Assembly (NCBI GenBank): GCA_013288555.1
Contig: JABDBQ010000017.1
Location: forward strand, 1 to 49,525
Direction of reading: 5' to 3'
From: Bacteroidota bacterium
Lineage (GTDB): Bacteria; Bacteroidota; Bacteroidia; CAILMK01
Length of the DNA stretch: 49,525 nucleotides
Shown here: piece after piece, positions 34,576 to 43,400 of the stretch
Layout of the letters: each line of letters begins with the position of its first letter
Position numbering within the stretch: the stretch's first letter is position 1
Notes under the pieces: generated by a model
What the model was told of the DNA's origin: nothing
What the model saw: the letters and a program-made list of their open reading frames with translations, nothing else
The model's database searches: none
Translations under genes and position numbers: made by a program

Positions 34576-35028
34576 GTTGTAATTTTTTGATTAAAATCTT
34601 TAACTCCGGTTACTATTCCATCCCAATAGCAACTTTCAGGTTTTAGACATTAATCATTGACATGAGTTTAATCTTCGTTCATTTTTTAGCAAATATTTAT
34701 TAATGATTTGCTAATTTGGAACTTGCGCAGCAAGGGAATAAAAATTAATTCTGTAATTGTTTGTAAATCACAGAAAATATGTAGTCTACAGGACTTCTGG
34801 TTTTGGAAGTTTAAACGAGAATTATTGAGAATTTAACTCAGGAAATAATTGAAATCTATAATCCGGAATTAAGAAAAAAATCCAAAAGAAAAAATGGACA
34901 AACATGTTAGACCAGTCCATATTAGATTCTGCCTCTAAAATCATCTTAATAGTATTAAGCATTCGTCAGATACTTAAACAAAACTGGTTTGTCCTCGATT
35001 TATATGATAAAATGATCTTTCTTCACTG
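34576..35028. other. Gene-free AT-rich spacer between paralogues 1 and 2
   Basis: The 453 bp stretch is strongly AT-rich. A 34-codon open fragment ending near 34912 has no similarity that I recognise. No terminator with a convincing stem and no TAnnTTTG element at a useful distance upstream of paralogue 1 was seen. Confidence 0.45.
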
Positions 35029-38000
35029 CTACTCCTTAATGAGTTTAATGGTTTCATAATTGAAGCCACTATATACTTTTACAAAATATATGCCCTTATT
35101 TAAAAAACTGATATTTATATTGTCTTTATGAGAATGCCGGTATATTTTTGAATATAATGTTTTACCAAGAATATCGCTGATCATTATGCTACTTATGTTT
35201 GCGTTAGACTCTACAGTTATATATTCTTCAGCGGGATTTGGATAAATGTATATTTCTTTTTCAATCGAGTTCATGTCTGTGACAGCAGAGCTATGTGAAA
35301 AATCGCTGATGCTTCTCGGAATTAGATAATAGCCTGATAGATATGGCCTGGTTGAATCATATTGGCTTTCAATGCCCACTACATCAAATACATTCCATAT
35401 CGGTTTTGCTGCGTTAGAATAAAGATCTGTTCTTTTCACAATGGTTAATAAAATCGTATCAGATTCGTTAAAGGCTTTTAAAGAGAAACTACCGTTTGCG
35501 CCGGTTGTGTCCCATTTTACGGGGTCTACAAGTGTATAATTTTTTAATGTAACGAGCTCTGATTCTGTATTTTCGTCCAAAGATTCAACGATTAAGGGAC
35601 TAATCTGAGAAGAATGCGATAGTTTCGAAATAGAATCAGTAATGAATTTGGTCAACCCATTTTCCTGCAATACCATACCTGATGCTAAAATGCTATCGCC
35701 TACCACGGGATTATAAGCAGTAACAATAGTATCAGATGACACGGTAATTGATCCAGTAGAATCCTGAAGGGTATAGAATTCAGTTTGATTTCCACTAAGG
35801 TTAGAACTCTGTACAATTCCTTTTAAATAGCAATATGTGTTGATTGAGTCGGCAATTCCTGAGAGTAAATTATAACCTTTTACTTGCCTTATTTTATAGT
35901 AAGGAGTATTAATTAATTGGAAATCACCAAAATTTCTAGGCATTAAAAAATAATTTCCAATGTATGGTGAACCGTTTTTATTCTGAGAAACGATACCGGT
36001 TACATCGAATTTGCCTTTTGGGGGGGATGATTTAAATGTATTTGTTGCGTTGCTCACATAAAGTGAAATGGTATCAATACTATTGGTTACTTCAACGTTA
36101 AATCCAGAACCTTTGGGCTTCCATTGTTCAGGATTTATAACCCACGCCCGATTGAACCTGATAAGATGTCCTTCTAAAGATTCGCTGAGCCCTGTAATAT
36201 TCTCTGGCGGAGGAACATGGGATCCCGAATTGATTTTTGCTATCGAATCAATTGAAACTGTTGTTAAGCCATTTAATTGGGTAAGCAAACCACGGATTTC
36301 AACACTGTCACCAATTTTCGGAATATAATTATTGATTATTGAAGATGCTTTGACAAAGACAGAGCCAGTACTGTCTTTTATTGAGAAATCATATCCAATT
36401 AGTGAAAAATCAGGACTTTGAACAATACCTTTTAAAAGGAAAGAATACTTACTACCGGCAGAATCAGCAATTCCGGTTACCGGGTCCTGAACTCTGACCT
36501 GGCGGATTTTATAAAGTTGGATATTTCTTTCAAAATCAAAAAATCCCCTTGGTACTATCTGGTAGTTTCCTATATATGGTGGAGATGTTTTATCCTGAAT
36601 TTCTATCCCATTTACATTAAATATTCCTTTCAATGGATGCATCTTGTAAAGATCAGTAGCAGCACTTATATACATGTTAAATGTATCTGTTCCATTTGTA
36701 ATATTTACGCTAAATCCTATGCTTGCGGGCGACCATTGAGATGAATCAGAAAGATAATATCCGCTTAATTGAATAAGATGAGCTTCAAATGATTCATTGA
36801 GAGTCGAAATCAATTCAGTTTTTATAGGATTTAGGGCGTTAAACTTTAATATGGAATCCGGTTTGATGCCAGTCATTCCATTGTTTTGAATGAGCAGTCC
36901 CCTGATCAGCAGACTGTCCCCGATTTTCGGGATATAATTATTTAACGAAGAATCGTTTAAAATCATAATCGATCCTGTACTGTCTTTAACTGAAAAATCA
37001 AGGCCGGAACTCGTCAAGTCAGGACTCTGAACAACAGCTTTTATAAAAAAATTATAGCGGCTGCCTGCAGAATCCGCAATTCCTGTGATTGGGTCCTGAT
37101 GTCTTAGCTGGCTGATTTTGTATAATTGAGTAACTCTTTGAATATCAAAACTTCCACGTGGTTTTATCTGGTAATTTCCAAAATATGGTGGAGATTGCTG
37201 AGCCTGAATTTCAACACCAGTCACATTAAATATTTCTTTGGGTGCATTCATCCTTGATAGGTCAATATTACTGCTGACATTCATTGTGAAAGTATCTGTT
37301 CCATTTGTAATTTCCACATTAAAATTGCTACCATTTTTTACCCATTGAGAAGGGTTGGAGAGGTAATACCCATCCAGTTTTATCAACTTAGCTTCTAGAT
37401 TTTCAGAAAGTTCTGAAACCGTTTGTGGATTTAAATAATTTGGACCTTTGTTCAGAAGAGCAACAGAATCAGGTATAACTTCTGTAAGACCATCATATTG
37501 TGTAAGCAGCCCCCTCAGAATAATACTGTCCCCGGTTTCAGGCATGTAGCCATTCACCCGTGAACCTGAATAAACGATGATTGAACCGGTACTGTCTTTG
37601 ATAGAAAAATTCAGTCCATAAGATGAATAATCAGGACTTTGCACGACTCCGACTAAGTAAAATGGATGTATGCTTCCGGCCGAATCTGCAATTCCCGTAA
37701 TTGGATTTTGTGGCCTTACCTGGCTGATGGTATATTGCGGAACGTATTTTTCTATATCAAACTTGCCTCTCGGTTCGATGATATAATTCCCAAAAAAAGG
37801 AGAATCGGGCTGATCTTGTATTTCAATGCCTGATACATCGAAATAGCCTTGTAATGCATTCATGTTAAATAAGTTGGTTCCAGACGCGATTCGCATTATC
37901 AATGTATCTTCACCATTTGTAATGTTGACAATAAAACCATCTCCGGCATTTGTCCAATGCGATGGATTACTTATGTAGTAGCCATTCAATTTTATAAGTC

Positions 38001-40410
38001 GGGCTTCATAATCTTCGCTAAAGCCGTGAACCAGTAGTGCTTTTTGTGAATGATAGGCATTTTTAATAGATGAAATGGAATCAGGTACCACCTCCGTCAG
38101 ACCGTTTACCTGCCTGAGTAATCCCCTAATTTCAACGCTATCTCCAATAATTGGGGTATACCTGCTAACATCTGTAGAAGAAGAAATAATAATGGATCCT
38201 GTGCTGTCTTTTACAGAAAAATTTAGCCCGTTTGTTGTAAAATCAGGACTTTGAACGATTCCTTTTATATAAAAATTATAAATTGATTTAGAGGAATCGG
38301 CGATACCGGTTTTCGGATTCTGGACTCTAATATCCTTAATTTTATATAATTGTGCAACTCTTTCTATATCATAACTGCCACGGGGTTCTATTTCATAGAA
38401 CCCAAAATAGGGCTTTGTTGGCTCATTCTGAATTTCAACCCCTGTCACATTAAATTCCTCTAATGGAGCTTTCGTTTTATACAAATCTGTTTTCTTATTG
38501 ATAAACATATTATATGTCTGAATCCCATTTGTAATTTGAACAACAAAACCGTTACCTGAGGGGATCCATTGCATTGTATCGGATATCCATACATTTTCAA
38601 TCTTTACAAGATCAGATTCATGAGACTCGTCCATTCCGGATATGATATCTGGTTTTTTTTGCCATGTGCCTTTCGATTCAACAATTATAGTATCAGCTGA
38701 ATATTCAGTCAAACCGTTGTTTTGTGTCACGATACCTCCGACCAAAACGCTATCGCCAATTGCAGGTTTGTAAGAAGATGAGTTGATGATTATTGTAATT
38801 GCACCCGTGCTATCTGCGATTGCAAATTGAATAATTCCATTTCCCAAATCCTGACTTTCTACAACCCCTTTTATAAAGCCAATTCCGGCATTAAGCGAAT
38901 CTGCAATGCCAGTATTCGAGTTGTATCCCTTGAGTTCACTGATCTTATACAATGGGGTGATGTATAATACATATGGCATATAACAAGAATAATAATATGC
39001 GTTGTATTCTATAGGATCTAAGGGCTTTAATGTAATGTTTTTAAACCCCGGAAAATTTTCCATGTACAAGTCAGCCTTGAAGCAGCTGTTTATTCCCGGA
39101 TTATACCCTTGAATGGTAGGGCCATAGGCACCAACTGGGTTTACATATTTCCACACTACATTTTTATTGGAATCCACTTCAATGAAAGTTCCGGAGTCCG
39201 CTTCACATATCAAAGTATTTCCATTCTGTAATCGCTGAACTCCTCCCTGTGTAGTCGAATAAAAAGTTTTTGGGTCTGCGTATGACCAGAAACTGCTATC
39301 TGGCCCATAAGCCTTTCCACTGTCTAATTTATAATCACCATTCGAATCGACCGGAGGCACAATCACATCTGCAGATGAATAATTACCTGACGGTCTTCCA
39401 TCTCCATTATTAAAAACGGTAATATTACCTGCTCCGGGGTATCCTTTTGGTATCCAGGCGGGATCATGCTGAACATAAAGTCGCTTATCTTTTTCAGATC
39501 CGCGGTTGTATGCTGCCGGATTTCCCCATCTGTATAAAAAATCACCACCTTTTTTGTGGTTCCCACCACTATGAGAGGCAGCCTCAGTTGATGTGGTACT
39601 GTGATCCAGAACGTATATTTCATTCATATTTCGCGAACTGATCATTATCTGATCAAGGTCCGGATTATAAGTTACGGAATTGCCATGCGTCCAATCCGCA
39701 GATCCAAACTGATTTACCATCGAATCAGTATAATTCAGATTCAAAAGTTCAGGATGTTGGGATATTACTCCATAATTTGGTTTGGTGGCGTCATGGTCCT
39801 GTATCAGATGGTCCCATAATCTCCATTGCCATACTACCTGGATACTACCACCTCCAATGGGTTTTATTTCCTGCACCATCATGCTCCAGACGTCAGATCC
39901 TTTTAGTTTTACCGAATCTCTTCCGGCCGCTATTGCCTGTGCGGCGCTAAATTTTTCCCATTCGCAAACAAGAATATCCCCATTGGGCATTGGATATACA
40001 TCATGATTCTGAGTTATTGTATCATCAGATATGGCATAATTCCAGATCAATTTTCCGCTCCATGAAAATATTTGGAGTAACCCTCCCGCACTTCCTGAAC
40101 TATTGAAATCCAGATTTTTTAACCTCCCAGTGGTTAATAAATTGCCGTTGGGCAAAAGATAAGCATCGAGTCCTGGAAAATATCCGCTATTCCACTTGTG
40201 TACTAATTTGCCACATTTATCTATTAAATATGTGATATAGCTGGATCCTGGAGAAAAGAGGACGTATCCTTCCTGATCTCCGCTGTTTTTTGTAAATAAT
40301 CCTACAGTTTGCTGAGCTGATGAGCCTATTGGACTATACATCAAAAATATAGTCAAAATAACAGTTATTGCGCTTTTATGCGACAGACATAATTGCTTAT
40401 TTTTTTCCAT
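35029..40410 (-). CDS. Giant T9SS-secreted ASST-like protein with six double-OB repeats (paralogue 2)
   Basis: The protein is 1793 aa from ATG 40408-40410; a TTG at 40428 is in frame but less likely. After a signal peptide (SAITVILTIFLMYSPIGSSAQ) comes an ASST-like propeller (about 30-480; NHDVYPMPNGDILVCEWE, DWTHGNSVTYNPDLDQ, VQHDPAWIPKG, NNGDGRPSGN). Six repeats start near residues 488, 689, 893, 1097, 1301 and 1505, a period close to 204 residues (about 612 bp). Each begins with YKI.Q.R..(P/N)..GIADS and has two halves: LKGIVQSPDF..DFSIKDSTGSI..Y.P..GDS...RG...Q..GLT, then LIKLNGYY.S...W....FNV.ITNGTDT and FNVTGIEIQ..PYFGNYEI.PRG. Both halves look like OB-folds. The T9SS type A domain (IYIYPNPAEEY) is at about 1720-1793. 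Confidence 0.9.
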   Translation of the reverse strand: MEKNKQLCLSHKSAITVILTIFLMYSPIGSSAQQTVGLFTKNSGDQEGYVLFSPGSSYITYLIDKCGKLVHKWNSGYFPGLDAYLLPNGNLLTTGRLKNLDFNSSGSAGGLLQIFSWSGKLIWNYAISDDTITQNHDVYPMPNGDILVCEWEKFSAAQAIAAGRDSVKLKGSDVWSMMVQEIKPIGGGSIQVVWQWRLWDHLIQDHDATKPNYGVISQHPELLNLNYTDSMVNQFGSADWTHGNSVTYNPDLDQIMISSRNMNEIYVLDHSTTSTEAASHSGGNHKKGGDFLYRWGNPAAYNRGSEKDKRLYVQHDPAWIPKGYPGAGNITVFNNGDGRPSGNYSSADVIVPPVDSNGDYKLDSGKAYGPDSSFWSYADPKTFYSTTQGGVQRLQNGNTLICEADSGTFIEVDSNKNVVWKYVNPVGAYGPTIQGYNPGINSCFKADLYMENFPGFKNITLKPLDPIEYNAYYYSCYMPYVLYITPLYKISELKGYNSNTGIADSLNAGIGFIKGVVESQDLGNGIIQFAIADSTGAITIIINSSSYKPAIGDSVLVGGIVTQNNGLTEYSADTIIVESKGTWQKKPDIISGMDESHESDLVKIENVWISDTMQWIPSGNGFVVQITNGIQTYNMFINKKTDLYKTKAPLEEFNVTGVEIQNEPTKPYFGFYEIEPRGSYDIERVAQLYKIKDIRVQNPKTGIADSSKSIYNFYIKGIVQSPDFTTNGLNFSVKDSTGSIIISSSTDVSRYTPIIGDSVEIRGLLRQVNGLTEVVPDSISSIKNAYHSQKALLVHGFSEDYEARLIKLNGYYISNPSHWTNAGDGFIVNITNGEDTLIMRIASGTNLFNMNALQGYFDVSGIEIQDQPDSPFFGNYIIEPRGKFDIEKYVPQYTISQVRPQNPITGIADSAGSIHPFYLVGVVQSPDYSSYGLNFSIKDSTGSIIVYSGSRVNGYMPETGDSIILRGLLTQYDGLTEVIPDSVALLNKGPNYLNPQTVSELSENLEAKLIKLDGYYLSNPSQWVKNGSNFNVEITNGTDTFTMNVSSNIDLSRMNAPKEIFNVTGVEIQAQQSPPYFGNYQIKPRGSFDIQRVTQLYKISQLRHQDPITGIADSAGSRYNFFIKAVVQSPDLTSSGLDFSVKDSTGSIMILNDSSLNNYIPKIGDSLLIRGLLIQNNGMTGIKPDSILKFNALNPIKTELISTLNESFEAHLIQLSGYYLSDSSQWSPASIGFSVNITNGTDTFNMYISAATDLYKMHPLKGIFNVNGIEIQDKTSPPYIGNYQIVPRGFFDFERNIQLYKIRQVRVQDPVTGIADSAGSKYSFLLKGIVQSPDFSLIGYDFSIKDSTGSVFVKASSIINNYIPKIGDSVEIRGLLTQLNGLTTVSIDSIAKINSGSHVPPPENITGLSESLEGHLIRFNRAWVINPEQWKPKGSGFNVEVTNSIDTISLYVSNATNTFKSSPPKGKFDVTGIVSQNKNGSPYIGNYFLMPRNFGDFQLINTPYYKIRQVKGYNLLSGIADSINTYCYLKGIVQSSNLSGNQTEFYTLQDSTGSITVSSDTIVTAYNPVVGDSILASGMVLQENGLTKFITDSISKLSHSSQISPLIVESLDENTESELVTLKNYTLVDPVKWDTTGANGSFSLKAFNESDTILLTIVKRTDLYSNAAKPIWNVFDVVGIESQYDSTRPYLSGYYLIPRSISDFSHSSAVTDMNSIEKEIYIYPNPAEEYITVESNANISSIMISDILGKTLYSKIYRHSHKDNINISFLNKGIYFVKVYSGFNYETIKLIKE
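35890..38955 (-). repeat. Six tandem ~612-bp coding repeats (double OB-fold units) in paralogue 2
   Basis: Units begin at about 38947, 38343, 37730, 37118, 36506 and 35895 on the minus strand, marked by a Y-K-I codon run. The first unit (FIKGVVESQD) and the last (NTYCYLKGIVQSSN) are distinct types, while the middle four are alike. The sixth unit continues past 35890 to about 35290. Confidence 0.85.
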
Positions 40411-40496
40411 TCTTCGATGATGACCCAACTAAATTTATGAAACTTTCAAAATGTAAACGGATAATCAATTAGCAGTTATCCCTCCATCAAAACCTC

Positions 40497-43400
40497 TCAC
40501 TGATTTTTCACAATCTTATTAATTTCATAATTATCATCATTATATACTTTAACAAGGTAAATTCCTTGTTTTAAGTTACTTATATCCACGTTGCTAACAG
40601 TAACCTGAGACGCAAATTGTGTTAATAATACTTTACCCAATAAATCAGTTATTTCAATTCTGGTAATTTTTTCTGTTGAAATTATATTAATAAAGCCGGA
40701 AGAAGGATTTGGAAATATTCTGACATGAGAATCGGAAATATTCTGAAGACTGATGGCAGAACTGTGTGAAAAATCATTGATGCTTCTTGGAATTAAATAA
40801 TACCCCGACAGATATGGCATCGTTGCATCAGATTGGCTTCCAATACCGGTTACGTCAAATGCATTCCATGTCGGTTTTGCAGTATTGGAATAGAGATCTG
40901 TTCCTTTCACTATGGTTAATGTAATTGTATCCAATCCATTATTTGCCTTTAACGAAAACCTGCCATTTGCACCGGTAGTATCCCATTTTGCCGGATCAAC
41001 CAGGGAGTAATTTTTCAATGTAACGAGCTCAGATTCTGTGTTTTCATTTAAAAGTGGTACAATAACAGGGCTTATTTGTGATGAAACAGAAATTTTCGAA
41101 ATAGAATCGGTTTCGAAATTGGTTAATCCATTTTCCTGCAACACCATTCCCGATGTAATGACGCTATCTCCTACCGTAGGTATGTAACCATTGACAGCAG
41201 AATTTGAAGTTATTGTAATAGAACCTGTAGAATCTTGGATAGCAAAGAACTCTGTGTTATCCCCACTTAGGTTAGCACTTTGCACAATACCTTTTAAAAA
41301 GCAATAAGTATTAATAGAATCCGCAATTCCGGAAATTGTGTTATATCCTTTGATCTGCCTGATTTTATAATGAGGACTGCTGATCAATTTGAAATCTTCT
41401 ATACTTCTGGGCATCAAGAAATAATTACCCAGATAAGGGGCATCGGTTTTGTCCTGACTTACTATACCCGTGACATTAAATTTGTGTTTGGGCAATGCCA
41501 TTTTATTCGCATCAGTAGCGCTACTAATGAAAAGGGTTAAAGTATCTGTCCCATTGGTAATATTAGCATAAAAGCCGTTCGATCCCGGAAGCCATTGGCT
41601 GGGGTTTATCAACCATGCCTGATCAAATTGAACCAATTTTGCTTCGTTTGTTTCACTTAATGAATTCGTCAATTCGGGTAAAACCTTCGAAGTGGAAGGA
41701 TTAAGCAGTCCCAATGAATCGATACTCACTTCAGTGAGCCCGTTTGTTTGTATTAATAATCCTCGCACTTCAAGGCTATCCCCAACAAATGGGATGTAAT
41801 TGTTCAATTTAATCGAATCAAAAATAATAATTGAACCCGTATTATCTTTTATTGAGAATTCGAAGCCTGAAGATGTAAAGTTCGGACTCTGAACAACACC
41901 TCTGATTCGGAATGAATTGGAACTTCCGGCCGAATCAGCAATTCCTGTTGCAGGATCTTGTATCCTAACCTGGCTGATTTTATATAACGGAATTTCTCTC
42001 TGGAAATCAAAACTTCCCCGTGGCTCGATTTCATAATTTCCAAAATAGGGGGATGTAGTTTGAGCCTGAATTTCAATTCCAGTGACGTCAAATTCAACAA
42101 GAGGCGCATATTTCCTGACAAGATTAGTGGCATTGCTGATATACATTGTAAATGTATCTTTCCCGTTTGTTATATCTGTCTTAAAGCTTGTACCATTTTG
42201 CAACCATTGGCTATAATTTGCCAGATGATATCCATTCAGTTTGATAAGTTTTGCTTCAGAAGACTCTGATAAACCTGAAACCTGTTCAGAGGTTAATGTA
42301 GGGTTTGCATTCTGGAGAACGGAAATAGAGTCAATATTTACTTCTGTTAACCCTTCAAATTGGGTTAACAATCCCCTTACTTCTACACTGTCTCCGATTT
42401 TTGGTTTATAGCCGTAAATATCTGTTCCGGCATTTACAATTATTGCCCCGGTATTATCTTTAATTGAAAAGTTAAGCCCGGTACTACTGAAATCAGGACT
42501 TTGTACAATACCCTTCAATAAAAAGTTATACTTACTTCCTGCCGAATCTGCTTCACCAGTTATTACGCTCTGATCCCTCACTTGGCTTATTGAATAAAGT
42601 TGTACAACCCTTTGAAGATCGAGTTCTCTGCGCGGTTCTATTTCGTAATTCCCAAAGAAAGGAGAAGTTTGTTGAACCTGGATCTCAATTCCTGTAACAT
42701 TAAATTTTTCAACAGGAGCTTTTATTTTAGACAGGTTGGTATTGTTTCGGATGTCCATTGTGATGGTATCAATTCCGTTCGTGATGTCAACATTAAAATT
42801 GTCACCATTCTGTGCCCATTGTGACGTATCTACCAGATAATATCCATTTAGTTTGATAAGCCTTGCTTCGTTATTCTCAGACAAAGCAGAGACAAGTATT
42901 GGTAATGTGGTAGGGTGTGAATTTTTTAGGTATGAAATTGAATCTGTGATTACTTCAATAAGTCCATCATATTGAGTCAAAATTCCACGGAGTTCAATAC
43001 TATCCCCTAAAACGGGCTTATATCCATTTACATGAGTTGCCGAAATAATAATAATTGAACCGGTACTGTCTTTTATTGAAAAATCAAGTCCTGTAGTAGT
43101 AAAATCAGGGCTTTGCACAATTCCTTTCAATAAAAAAGGGTGCGTGCTTCCTGCTGAATCTGCTATTCCAGAAATTGGATCCTGTTTTCTTAATTGGCTT
43201 ATTTTATATAATGGAGTATATCTCTGAATATCAAAAAATCCTCTGGGTTCTATTTCATAATTTCCAAAATATGGCTCATTCGGTTTATCTTGAATCTCAA
43301 TTCCGGTTACATTAAATGAACCGCGAATTGCATTCATTTTAAATAAATCAGTACCTGATCCGATGTGCATGATTAATGTATCGTAACCATTACTAATGTT

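Noticed and set aside
34780-34912. Transposase remnant between paralogues 1 and 2
   Set aside because: Only about 34 open codons (ending KRKNGQTC), with no transposase motif or terminal repeats.
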